From assembly GCF_000341105.1 (NCBI RefSeq), contig NZ_ANBB01000041.1, forward strand, positions 1 to 64,000: 64,000 nt of DNA, in the 5' to 3' direction. The notes below the pieces were generated by a model. It had not been told where the DNA came from, did no database searches, and was given only the letters and a program-made list of their open reading frames with translations. Shown in pieces: positions 43,238-51,023 of this stretch. Within the stretch, counting starts at the first letter, position 1. Every line of letters starts with the position of its first letter. The position numbers and the translations under genes are program-made. The stretch is from Nocardiopsis potens DSM 45234 (GTDB taxonomy: Bacteria > Actinomycetota > Actinomycetes > Streptosporangiales > Streptosporangiaceae).

Positions 43238-44374
43238 ATGAAACTCATACTGACGTCGCGTTTCGCCGGCGATCAGGGGCAGGCCAGCCTGTACCTGATC
43301 GTCGGCTTGGTGTTTTCTCTCCTCGCCCTCGCCATGCTCTTCCTTCGTCTCGGCGAGGCCAACGACATGCGCACTTCAACCCAATCCGCTGCAGACGCGG
43401 CCGCCCTCGCCGCGGCCGGCGACATCCAGCACCGGGTCGCGCAGACCATCGCCGATGGAAGCCTTCCCTGGGGGGTCAGCTGGCGGGCCAGCAGCGGAAA
43501 GGCCGCGGCCGAGGAGTACGCGAAAAAGAACGACGCCAAGCTCACCGATGTCCGGGCCAGCGACAATGACCAGGGCCGACTCGGAAACTTCGTCCGGGTC
43601 GAGGTCCGGGGCAACTCCTGCCAGCGCGAACTCCAAGAAGACGAGAGCGTCCACTGGAACAAGCGCGACTGCCCCGACAAGGAGGAGATCGAGGAGGCCG
43701 AGGAGCGCGGCGAGACGATTCCGGTGACCACTGGTAACGCCTCGGCGATCGCCCAGGTGAAGATCCCGGAGTGCAAGTCGGTTCCCATCCTCGACATCTT
43801 CGGTATGGAGATCGGCAGCTACATCGCCTGTCGGCCGGCCGACGGCGGAGAGTACCGCCGGATGTGGACCTATTCACAGGCGAAGGCGATCACCGATGTC
43901 AAGCTGGTCGACCGGGAGGGCCAGTGGATCTACAGTGAGCTCTCCGGCGGCCCCGGCAGCGGCCGGTACCCCTGCACCGCGGTCGGCGGCCAGAACATCA
44001 CCCGCCAGATGTGCGAGACGCACGAAGCGATCATGGACGAGTGGGGCGTCGTCTTCGAGAAGTACGGCGTCGGCTGCTACCGCTCGCAGGAGGACGGCGG
44101 TGAACATCCCCGCGGCCGAGCCTGTGACTACATGGTCTCCGCCAACGGCGCACTCCCCAGCCCGGACCTGAAGAAGGGGTCCGACCAGGCAGCCCAGTGG
44201 ATGATCGACAACCACGAGGAACTCGACATCTACTACATCATGTGGGACCACTACATCTGGAATCCGGGTCGGGACCCCGTCGGCCCGTGGGACCAGGTCA
44301 AGCGCTGGGTTCCCGACCGCGGCGGCAACACCGTCAACCACATGGACCATATTCACGTTTCAGTGAACTCCTGA
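43238..44374 (+). CDS. TadG-like protein with C-terminal VldE/M15-like peptidase domain
   Basis: 378 aa. TadG-type N-terminus: DQGQASLYLIVGLVFSLLALAMLFLRLGEANDMRTSTQSAADAAALAAAG (TM helix plus the conserved AADAAALA). After a charged spacer the C-terminal ~150 residues contain TDVKLV, then HPRGRACDYMVSANG and NHMDHIHVSVNS. This HxxGxACD...DHIHVS pattern is that of the ARB-07466/M15-like metallopeptidase-related domain of actinobacterial secreted proteins (His and Asp ligands to zinc). It may trim peptidoglycan so the pilus can cross the wall. The activity is inferred from the motifs. It differs from normal TadG, which has a VWA domain. Confidence 0.75.
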   Translation: MKLILTSRFAGDQGQASLYLIVGLVFSLLALAMLFLRLGEANDMRTSTQSAADAAALAAAGDIQHRVAQTIADGSLPWGVSWRASSGKAAAEEYAKKNDAKLTDVRASDNDQGRLGNFVRVEVRGNSCQRELQEDESVHWNKRDCPDKEEIEEAEERGETIPVTTGNASAIAQVKIPECKSVPILDIFGMEIGSYIACRPADGGEYRRMWTYSQAKAITDVKLVDREGQWIYSELSGGPGSGRYPCTAVGGQNITRQMCETHEAIMDEWGVVFEKYGVGCYRSQEDGGEHPRGRACDYMVSANGALPSPDLKKGSDQAAQWMIDNHEELDIYYIMWDHYIWNPGRDPVGPWDQVKRWVPDRGGNTVNHMDHIHVSVNS

Positions 44375-44477
44375 CGGCAGCCTCTCCACGCTGGCCTTAA
44401 CCCGCTACTACCGTCATCGTCGATCCTCCGCTAGCCTCTGGGCGGCAACTCACGGTCTCGCTAGAAAGGTGGGGCAG

Positions 44478-45536
44478 ATGCACAGGCCTCTGGCCAAATC
44501 AACTAAGAAACACAGGATCGCTTCTACCACCTCACTCCTCGCCGTCTCACTTCTGCTCACTTCCTGCGTATCGGACGGAGGCGCCTCTAACGAGGGCGGA
44601 AAGAACGACACATCCGGCAACGGAGGCGGTTCTTCCGATTCTGAGGGCAAGAATACGCCGATAGCGACTTCTCTGACCAGCGCCACCCCCAATAAAGAAA
44701 AACTAGAGTTCGGCGTCATGTCACTGGAGCGCCACGGAGAAGATATTGTCGTACTCAACGTCACCGTCACGAATCTGGGTGAACAAGAGGCGACCGTTCG
44801 CGACATGTTCAACGACGGTCGCTTCAGCAGCAATTACTACACCCCTGACGGCATTTCTCTGATAGACACCAAGAACAACCAACGCTACATGCCACTCCTC
44901 CGGAAAGACGAAGACCACTGCCTTTGCTCCGACTGGAAAGACACTTCGAAAATCGCTCAGGATGAAGCGATCGATTTTTGGGTTTCCTACCCGGCCCCAC
45001 CTTCCGATGTCAAGTCAGTGGCCATCACGACTCCCGTCACTCCAGACATGATCGACATTCCAATAACGAACGCAGAGTCTCCCGACAAAGAGATCATAAA
45101 GTCCCCCGTCGGTGAACCTGACATCCGAGACCTGACTTCGTTTGCAGACTCTCTCGAAGACGACACTTCGCGAGCAGACAGCGGCTCCGAAACGAGAATA
45201 ATGCTCTCTTCGGATGTCCTGTTCGAAGTGGAAGAGTCAGAACTCACAGAAAAAGCCGACCAAGCCCTGAAGGACGTTGCAAAAGAGATCGATCAGAGCT
45301 CGGGCAGCACGGTCCAGATCGACGGATACACCGATAACACAGGAAACGATTCCATCAATGAACCACTCTCCGAAGATCGCGCGAAGGCAGTCGAGGAGAA
45401 ACTGAAGAAATTGGTCACGAAAGAAGGCGTGACGTTCGAGACGGCCGGCCATGGCTCCAGTGACCCGGTCGCCACAAATAACACCGAAGAAGGAAAGGCG
45501 AAGAATCGCAGAGTAACCATCTCTTTTGAAAAGTAA
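44478..45536 (+). CDS. Lipoprotein with CxC domain and OmpA-like C-terminus
   Basis: 352 aa from ATG (GAAAGG upstream). Signal and lipobox LLLTSC at residue ~33. A Gly/Ser/Asp spacer follows, then a beta domain (~75-210) containing DHCLCSDWKD with a CxC pair. An OmpA-like domain closes the protein: IMLSSDVLFEVEESELTEKADQALKDVAKEI, VQIDGYTDNTGNDSINEPLSEDRAKAVEEKL, NRRVTISFEK. OmpA-like domains bind peptidoglycan. Codon use is clearly AT-richer than the neighbours. Probably acquired, or under different constraint. It lies between the Tad genes and the effector cluster. Confidence 0.8.
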   Translation: MHRPLAKSTKKHRIASTTSLLAVSLLLTSCVSDGGASNEGGKNDTSGNGGGSSDSEGKNTPIATSLTSATPNKEKLEFGVMSLERHGEDIVVLNVTVTNLGEQEATVRDMFNDGRFSSNYYTPDGISLIDTKNNQRYMPLLRKDEDHCLCSDWKDTSKIAQDEAIDFWVSYPAPPSDVKSVAITTPVTPDMIDIPITNAESPDKEIIKSPVGEPDIRDLTSFADSLEDDTSRADSGSETRIMLSSDVLFEVEESELTEKADQALKDVAKEIDQSSGSTVQIDGYTDNTGNDSINEPLSEDRAKAVEEKLKKLVTKEGVTFETAGHGSSDPVATNNTEEGKAKNRRVTISFEK

Positions 45537-45549
45537 AGGTTCCCTGAAC

Positions 45550-46071
45550 ATGCAATATCGACAGCTGGCTCGTCGCACACTCGGGACACTTGCAATCACA
45601 TTTGCTGTGACTCTCCCCCTGACCTCTTCGTCTTACGCCGATGAAGAGCTTCCTGTTCTCGCAACCGCCAACGCCTCAGACTCGAAGCTCGGAGACTCTT
45701 ACATCGAAGTCAACGAGGTGAAAAGGTCATCCGAGGGCGGCTACACGCAGGTGACATGGACCTTGCGCGCACGCGGAGGGGTCGATTACGACTCCTCTAA
45801 ACAAGAGAACGAACTCTACTACTATCTAGAAAACGGCATGAGTGGAGTTACCGCCCTCGACAAAGAGAACCAGATTCGCTACCACCCCCTCCAAGATGAA
45901 AAAAAGGTCTGCATGTGCGCCGGAACATACAGGCCAGTCAATTTCATCACCACCGTCGGAGATGAAAAATCATCACCATACTGGAACTCCTTCCTCTTCC
46001 CTGAAAGCACCTCCGAGATTTCTCTTGAATTCCCGGGTTTTGAGCCCACTCAAAAAATTTCTCTGAAATGA
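45550..46071 (+). CDS. Secreted CxC-domain protein, paralogue of preceding N-terminal half
   Basis: 173 aa from ATG, chosen over an upstream TTG. Signal peptide (LARRTLGTLAITFAVTLPLTSSSYA). The mature part aligns with residues ~75-210 of the lipoprotein before it: VTALDKENQIRYHPLQDEKKVCMCAGTYRP matches ISLIDTKNNQRYMPLLRKDEDHCLCSDWKD, including the CxC. No OmpA domain. It has the same AT-rich bias, so the two form one co-acquired unit. Function unknown. Confidence 0.7.
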   Translation: MQYRQLARRTLGTLAITFAVTLPLTSSSYADEELPVLATANASDSKLGDSYIEVNEVKRSSEGGYTQVTWTLRARGGVDYDSSKQENELYYYLENGMSGVTALDKENQIRYHPLQDEKKVCMCAGTYRPVNFITTVGDEKSSPYWNSFLFPESTSEISLEFPGFEPTQKISLK

Positions 46072-46106
46072 CCTCCTACCCCTCAGGGAACTAACAGGTA
46101 CCCCCC

Positions 46107-46709
46107 ATGCGCAGGGACATCCTTCACAGACTCCGTGCCCGCAGAGGCGACGACCGAGGCGGAATCCAGTTCGCCGAGGTCGCCGGCCTCACGATCCTGG
46201 CCGCCTCCATCATCGGCGCCGTCATGCAGACGGACCCTCAGGGCAAGTTCAACGACCTTGTCCGCGAGATGGTGTGTCTCGTCGAAGGCCCCGAGTGCGA
46301 CGGCAAGACCTGGACCGAGGTCGACCGGCCGAAGAAGCCCGAGGAGTACTCGTTCAACATCCCCACCGGCGGCCGTGGGGGCGACAACGAGGAGAACAAG
46401 GCTCTCGGCAAGGAGCTCGCCGCCGAACGCGGCTTCACCGGCCGGGAGTGGGAGTGCCTGGAGACCCTGTGGAGCCATGAGAGCAACTGGAACCACAAGG
46501 CGGTGAACCCGAGCGGCGGCGCCGCCGGCATCCCCCAGCTCCACCCCTCCGCCCACGCCTTCCCGCCGGGCTACATGGACAGCGCCGAAGTGCAGATCGA
46601 GTGGGGCCTCGACTACATCGAGGGCCGCTACCGGACCCCTTGTGAAGCGTGGGCCTTCTGGCAGGACCCGCACCCGAAAAACCCCGGCTACAGCACCAAC
46701 TGGTACTAG
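46107..46709 (+). CDS. Pilin-like protein with lytic-transglycosylase-type domain
   Basis: 200 aa from ATG. Leader ends GDDRGG, then IQFAEVAGLTILAASIIGAVM with Glu at +5 of the class III signal peptide. The pilin-like part (to ~60) leads by a short acidic linker to a lysozyme-like/aggregation-promoting-factor domain: WECLETLWSHESNWNHKAVNPSGGAAGIPQLHP with the catalytic Glu of SHESNW, then EWGLDYIEGRYRTPCEAWAFWQ. It should cleave glycan strands, either helping the pilus through the wall or attacking neighbours. First of the pilin-effector ORFs. Confidence 0.8.
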   Translation: MRRDILHRLRARRGDDRGGIQFAEVAGLTILAASIIGAVMQTDPQGKFNDLVREMVCLVEGPECDGKTWTEVDRPKKPEEYSFNIPTGGRGGDNEENKALGKELAAERGFTGREWECLETLWSHESNWNHKAVNPSGGAAGIPQLHPSAHAFPPGYMDSAEVQIEWGLDYIEGRYRTPCEAWAFWQDPHPKNPGYSTNWY

Positions 46710-46790
46710 GCCATCCCATCCAGGGCCGCCCCCGGCGCGGCCCCGCAGTCGACGGAGCACCGTCCTCCGTCATCAGAAAAGCCAAGGTAA

Positions 46791-46970
46791 TTGCGCTGGG
46801 TGTGGCGTGCAGAGCACGGCGGGTTCAAGATCGAGTACGCCGCGCTGGTGATCCTCCCGGTGACCACGGTCGCCGCCGTGTTCGCCTTCGGCCTGCCGAC
46901 CCGGATCGCAAGGTCAAGCCCTGACGGGGAGGGGCGGAGTTTTGCTGAGGCGCGAGGTGTGCGGCTATGA
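46791..46970 (+). pseudogene. Truncated pilin-toxin N-terminus (remnant)
   Basis: 59 codons from TTG. The sequence LRWVWRAEHGGFKIEYAALVIL and FAFGLPT are nearly identical, also at DNA level, to the first ~35 residues of the pilin-toxin at 61246. After that the frame runs into unrelated residues and stops at 46968. No ribosome site is convincing. It is best read as the 5' scar of a pilin-toxin whose body has been deleted. The following small gene, the would-be immunity, survives. Confidence 0.6.
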
Positions 46971-47181
46971 CCGCGAGACCGAATGGCAGGTCTGGAGCAC
47001 TCCGGTCGACGACGAGTCGGTGCGCTCGCTCGCCCCTCTGCTCGACACCGAGGACGACGAGGACCTGGTCTACGTCTACGACCTGGAAGGCCGCGTCCTC
47101 GAAGAAGCCGCCCGGCTCGCAGGGTTCCAGCCCCGGCCCGAGCTCGACTACACCCTTGAGGCGTTCGCCGCCGAAGGGTGA
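46942..47181 (+). CDS. Small acidic protein, candidate orphan immunity protein
   Basis: 79 aa from TTG (GGAGGGG upstream), overlapping the remnant. REVCGYDRETEWQVWSTPVDDESVRSLAPLL, then DLVYVYDLEGRVLEEAARLAGFQP. Size, acidity and the Y-x-x-E-T-E-x-x-V pattern resemble small immunity-like domains such as the DUF7683 type (low certainty). It directly follows a truncated pilin-toxin, so it may be the leftover half of a toxin-immunity pair. Overlaps the next gene by 4 bases. Confidence 0.5.
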   Translation: MLRREVCGYDRETEWQVWSTPVDDESVRSLAPLLDTEDDEDLVYVYDLEGRVLEEAARLAGFQPRPELDYTLEAFAAEG

Positions 47182-47597
47182 CGGTCCCGTGCGGGCGTTC
47201 CCCGATCCCACCGCCCCCACCGAAAGCCCATGACCGACGTTTCTCCCCCGGCTCCCCCGCCACCGGGCGCGGGCGCCGCACCGCCGTTCTCATCGCCGCG
47301 CTCCTCGCCGTCCAGGTGTCCGTGCCGGCCGCCGTGCAGCTCACCGCGGAGGAGCGGCCGACCCGTTTCGGCTGGCAGATGTACTCGGGACGAATCCCGC
47401 CCCCCGAGGTTGAAGCGGTCTCGACCGACGGCGCGGTGGTCCCGTTCCGGAAGTCGGACATCGCCGCCAACCGCACAGAGGTCCGGCTCGACGAGGCCCT
47501 ACTGGCGGAGCTCTGCGCGCTGGAACCGGACGTCGCCGAGTTCCGGGGGCACCGGCCTGAGGAGTCCGCCACCGTCGATTGCGGGGAGCACCGTTGA
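47178..47597 (+). CDS. Membrane-anchored secreted partner of HTTM protein
   Basis: 139 aa; GTG start overlapping the previous stop, uncertain. A Pro/Arg-rich leader, one hydrophobic segment (TAVLIAALLAVQVSVPAAVQL) and an ectodomain beginning RPTRFGWQMYSG, the signature of the small proteins that sit beside HTTM carboxylase-like genes in actinobacteria. Two Cys. It overlaps the HTTM start by 4 bases, so the two are translationally coupled. Confidence 0.65.
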   Translation: MTVPCGRSPIPPPPPKAHDRRFSPGSPATGRGRRTAVLIAALLAVQVSVPAAVQLTAEERPTRFGWQMYSGRIPPPEVEAVSTDGAVVPFRKSDIAANRTEVRLDEALLAELCALEPDVAEFRGHRPEESATVDCGEHR

Positions 47598-48424
47598 GCC
47601 TTCTCTCCTCCCCCTCCGCCCTCCTCTCGGCGGTCGCCGGTTCACAGGTCGGCTCCCGCACCCTGGGCCTGGCCCGCGCCATGATCGCCTGCGCGGCGAT
47701 CGCCAAGGCCTGCCTCAGCGTCCCCTACTTCCTGGAGCTGGAGGCGCAGCGGCTCAAGCTCCCGATCCTGCCGCTCCCCGAGATCTTGTGGGTGCTCGTC
47801 GTGCTGCTGTGGGTGGCGGGCGGAGCCCTGCTGCTCTTCGGTGCGGCGGTCCCGCTCTCGGCCGGCCTGGTCGCCGCCTGCTCCTGGTACACGCTGCTCC
47901 TGGACGAGCGGACCTACTCCAACCACCTGCTCCTCCTCGCCCTCCTGGCGATGCCGCTCGCCGCCTCCGGCGGGGGCTCGCTGCGGGCCGGTCGGGGCGA
48001 GCGCGTCCCCGGGGCCGCGGCCTTCCTCCTGATGACGCAGGTCTCGACGATGTACGCCTTCGCGGGCATCGCCAAGACCAACCCGTCCTTCTTCGCCGGG
48101 GACGTCTTCGTGCGCAGCGTCGGCACCGACGCCGCACTGATCTCCTTCGCCCCGGAGCGGTTCCCCGCCCTGCTCCTCGCCGCGGGGGCGGCCGGGGCCG
48201 TCTGCCTGGAACTCTTCCTCGCCGCCGGACTCTGGTTCCGCGCCACGCGCAAGTGGGCGTTCATCGGCGGTGCGCTCCTGCACACGGCGTTCCTGCTGAC
48301 GATGTCGTACCCGTTCCAGCTGCTCTGCTTCGCGCTGCTCTCCTGGTCGGTCTATCCGCTGTTCACCACTTGGAGACCCGCTCGACAAGGTGCACCGGCA
48401 GGCTCCGCACACGCCCCCTCCTGA
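47594..48424 (+). CDS. HTTM (vitamin K-dependent carboxylase-like) membrane protein
   Basis: 276 aa from TTG overlapping the previous stop (GGGGAG RBS). About six hydrophobic helices ([62 protein letters not shown], etc.). The ERTYSNHLLL segment carries the conserved Y/N/H of the HTTM family. The family is related to vitamin K-dependent gamma-carboxylase; the bacterial substrate is unknown. Its presence between pilin-effector genes is unexplained. Confidence 0.78.
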   Translation: MSLLSSPSALLSAVAGSQVGSRTLGLARAMIACAAIAKACLSVPYFLELEAQRLKLPILPLPEILWVLVVLLWVAGGALLLFGAAVPLSAGLVAACSWYTLLLDERTYSNHLLLLALLAMPLAASGGGSLRAGRGERVPGAAAFLLMTQVSTMYAFAGIAKTNPSFFAGDVFVRSVGTDAALISFAPERFPALLLAAGAAGAVCLELFLAAGLWFRATRKWAFIGGALLHTAFLLTMSYPFQLLCFALLSWSVYPLFTTWRPARQGAPAGSAHAPS

Positions 48425-48542
48425 GCGGGATCCACCAGTGGAAGAAGCCCCTCCGCTCTTCTTGCGTCGTTTCCGAACAGAACCGGCAGGGCAAGCGGCT
48501 CCCGCGGAAGAGTCGGTCCGCCTTGCACTGCGGAAGAACTGA

Positions 48543-48589
48543 TTGGGGCCCACAGCTCCGTACCACACCGACTCAGGATGCGCTATTCT
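48543..48589 (+). promoter_or_regulatory. Candidate promoter of pilin-effector with TTGGGGCCC half-site
   Basis: TTGGGGCCC (48543-48551) and -10-like TATTCT (48584-48589). The distance is comparable to the palindromic operators before flp and 61246, but only one arm is well conserved here. Confidence 0.45.
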
Positions 48590-48632
48590 CGCCGTGTCCC
48601 CTGACATCCCCCACATATAATTGGAGATAGCC

Positions 48633-49868
48633 GTGTCCGGCCGAAATCGCTCCTGTGATAGAGGGGCGAGCTTCATCGAATACGGCGGTATCGTCCTTCT
48701 TCTGGGCACCGTTGTCACCGTTGTCGTCGCCTTCGGTATGCCCGACAAGGTCACCACCTTTTACTCCGTCGGCCTGTGCAGGATCGCCGGCGTCGAGACC
48801 GAGGAGTGCGCTGGCGAGGGAGAAGGCGGGGACACCCCCCGCACCGATGCCGCGGAGCCACAGGCTCCCGTCCACGAGATCCCCGCCCCCGACTCCGAGG
48901 AGCGACGTCCCGACGACGACTCCACCTGGCCCTATGCGGTGACCCCCGCTTCCTACCCGCCCGACCCCGGGGAGGGAGGAGACGAAGACGAAGAGTCCTC
49001 TGCGGAGGATCCCGTCACCAGCGGTGACGTGCCGGAGTCGGAAAGCCCTGTCTACGCGGAAGAGCACTCCTACCCCCAGCAGAGCGAGGTCATCGCATCC
49101 CAGAACGACTACAACACCGTGGAGGGCGCCGAGCTCTCGCAGTGCACGGTCTCACCCAGCATCATCGGGTCTCCTCCCCCGAGAAATCCGCTCACCGGCT
49201 CCACTACGTGCGACGTCCTCGACGAGATCGACACGGTGGTCCTGGGCGCCCGGCACCTCGCCTGCTGGAATCCCATGTACTGGGGCAAGGACGAGGACTG
49301 GGCCTACTGCCGCCCCCATTCGGCCGACATGCTCGAACACTTCGCCGAAGGCTCCGGTGATCCGGTCGACCTCGACATGGAGTCGTTCATGGAGGAGATC
49401 CCTGAGTTCGAGGACGAGGTGGAGAGGGCACAGCAGGACGTCATCGACGAGGTGCTGGCCGACGCGGAGGCGCGGGGCATCGACGGCCCCACCACCTTCC
49501 CTATCAGGACGAGCCAGACCGGCTGGGGATATCCGCCGGACGATGTGAACGGCCGCGACTACGTCTACGACAACCCCGACTGGGCCACCGCTCTCGGCAG
49601 CTTCCATTATTGGCTCGAAGGAGAGATCACCGTCCATCCCCCTGAAGAACCGGGCGGTGACTATACGTATTCGATGGACAGTAGCGTGAACATGCAGAAG
49701 TGGTACGACTGGGAGCGGGAGACCACCGAGCCGCTGTTCGGCGGCGAGGGCTGGAAGTCCAACATCTCCCAGATCAACCACTCCGACCTCGCCTTCCTGC
49801 ACCAGACGGGCATAGCCCGGGAATTCTGGGTCCGCGGCGACACCGACCTGCCGACAGTGGAAGGGTGA
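48633..49868 (+). CDS. Pilin-like protein with large uncharacterised C-terminal domain
   Basis: 411 aa from GTG (GGAG 7 bases upstream). Class III signal: SCDRG, then ASFIEYGGIVLLLGTVVTVVVAFGMPDKV (Glu +5, Tyr +6). An acidic/Pro linker (~50-150) leads to a ~250-residue domain with several Cys and the segment ALGSFHYWLEGEITVHPP, KWYDWE and LAFLHQTGIAREFWVRG near the end. That C-terminal pattern (FxYWxxG...LHxxGxAxEF) recurs in actinobacterial secreted toxin-like proteins I know only as unknowns. It is followed 5 bases later by a lipoprotein, its likely partner. Confidence 0.72.
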   Translation: MSGRNRSCDRGASFIEYGGIVLLLGTVVTVVVAFGMPDKVTTFYSVGLCRIAGVETEECAGEGEGGDTPRTDAAEPQAPVHEIPAPDSEERRPDDDSTWPYAVTPASYPPDPGEGGDEDEESSAEDPVTSGDVPESESPVYAEEHSYPQQSEVIASQNDYNTVEGAELSQCTVSPSIIGSPPPRNPLTGSTTCDVLDEIDTVVLGARHLACWNPMYWGKDEDWAYCRPHSADMLEHFAEGSGDPVDLDMESFMEEIPEFEDEVERAQQDVIDEVLADAEARGIDGPTTFPIRTSQTGWGYPPDDVNGRDYVYDNPDWATALGSFHYWLEGEITVHPPEEPGGDYTYSMDSSVNMQKWYDWERETTEPLFGGEGWKSNISQINHSDLAFLHQTGIAREFWVRGDTDLPTVEG

Positions 49869-49873
49869 CCCTG

Positions 49874-50416
49874 ATGCGTCGCTCCACCGCCGCGCTGACC
49901 ACCGGGTGCGCGGCCCTGCTCCTCGCCGGCTGCGGCCCCACCGCCCCCGGCTCCGACGAAGAGCCTCCGACCCCGCCCTCTCCTTCGTCCATGGAAGGCG
50001 ACACCGCGGAACTCCAGACCGGGTTCGAGGAGCTCAGCGGGCTCATCCTTCCGGACAACGCGTCCGAGCTGGAGATCACCGGCCAGCTGCTCGAGAATGA
50101 GCGCCCCCGTTACGTACTGCGCTTCGTCACCACCCGCGGCGGCGCAGAGGTCATCTGCACCGCGGACAACCTCAGCGTGTACACCGCGCACGAGCTGCCG
50201 GGTGAGGAGGAGCGCCAGGTCTTCGATTACCAGGAGAAGGACGAGGAGATAGCCGAGAGCGTGCGCTGCGAGGGGAGCAATCCCCAGCAGCCGCGCGTGC
50301 AGCGCCTGGTCTCCGTGGTCTTCCCCGAAGAGGGGCTGCAGCAGGGTCCGGACGAGCCCGACGGCGAAGACGTCGCTGTGGTGTACGCCCAGAGCGTCCT
50401 GTGGCCGAAACGCTGA
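49874..50416 (+). CDS. Lipoprotein, possible immunity for 48633
   Basis: 180 aa from ATG (AAGGG 8 bases upstream). Signal peptide with lipobox LLLAGC at ~20. Acidic mature protein (TAELQTGFEELSGLILPDNASELEITGQLLENERPRYVLRFVTTRGGAEVICTA...). No known domain. Close linkage and membrane tethering fit a surface immunity protein against an exocytoplasmic effector. This role is an inference. Confidence 0.65.
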   Translation: MRRSTAALTTGCAALLLAGCGPTAPGSDEEPPTPPSPSSMEGDTAELQTGFEELSGLILPDNASELEITGQLLENERPRYVLRFVTTRGGAEVICTADNLSVYTAHELPGEEERQVFDYQEKDEEIAESVRCEGSNPQQPRVQRLVSVVFPEEGLQQGPDEPDGEDVAVVYAQSVLWPKR

Positions 50417-50495
50417 TGACACCGGTGCGGTGCCGGCCGGCCCCCGGCCCCCTAGCCGGCACCGCCTTCCTTTTCCCCTTCTCCCAGGAGCATGC

Positions 50496-50879
50496 GTGTC
50501 CGCAACCACCCTGCCTCCCCGGTCCGTGCCTTGGCTGAGGATCTGCCTGGTCGTCCTTTTCGCCACCACCGCCCTGCGCGCCTGGAGGCTGTACACGGGT
50601 CTGCCCGACCACCCCTTCTTCATTGTGGCCGCGCTGACGGCCGCCGTCCCCGGCATCGCCGCGCTACTGCTCGCCGTGTTCGCCGGTAGTCAGAGCCGTC
50701 TCGTCTACATCGGCATGCTTCTCACTTCAGGAGGACTTCTCGGCTGGACCCTGCTGACCTTCGGTTCCTACCTCCGCCTCATGGTGGACGTTGGAACCGC
50801 CCAGCTCGCAGCATCCGCCGTCGCCCTGGCCCTGTTGGCAGGGAGGGGCGCCCGCGACTTCTACTTCGACCGCTCCTGA
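50496..50879 (+). CDS. Small four-TM membrane protein
   Basis: 127 aa from GTG (AGGAG upstream). Four hydrophobic helices: RICLVVLFATTALRAWRLY, FFIVAALTAAVPGIAALLLAVFAG, LVYIGMLLTSGGLLGWTLL, LAASAVALALLAG. It resembles in layout the small membrane protein at 55539, which also precedes a pilin-effector. Each may be an accessory of the effector that follows. Function unknown. Confidence 0.65.
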   Translation: MSATTLPPRSVPWLRICLVVLFATTALRAWRLYTGLPDHPFFIVAALTAAVPGIAALLLAVFAGSQSRLVYIGMLLTSGGLLGWTLLTFGSYLRLMVDVGTAQLAASAVALALLAGRGARDFYFDRS

Positions 50880-50940
50880 ACCGGCCTCTTCCGGCCTTGG
50901 ACCGCTTCTGCCCGGGTTTTTGGGCCCGGAATTCCATAGA

Positions 50941-50986
50941 TGGGGCCCGATTAGGCCTTAAGAGTTCGAAGAGGACGGAATAAGGT
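50941..50986 (+). promoter_or_regulatory. Candidate promoter of pilin-hydrolase with degenerate operator
   Basis: TGGGGCCCGATTAGGCC (50941-50957) and -10-like TAAGGT at 50981-50986. Another half-site, TTGGGCCC, lies at 50920-50927, 104 bases before the ATG, near the 107-base spacing seen at flp and 61246. The two signals are not resolved. Confidence 0.4.
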
Positions 50987-51023
50987 CGCGCCCCTGTCAT
51001 CCCCCTCGTCGAAAGAGAAGCCC

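Noticed and set aside
48363..48566. Short ORF before the pilin-effector promoter
   Set aside because: No RBS, no family, overlaps the end of the HTTM gene.
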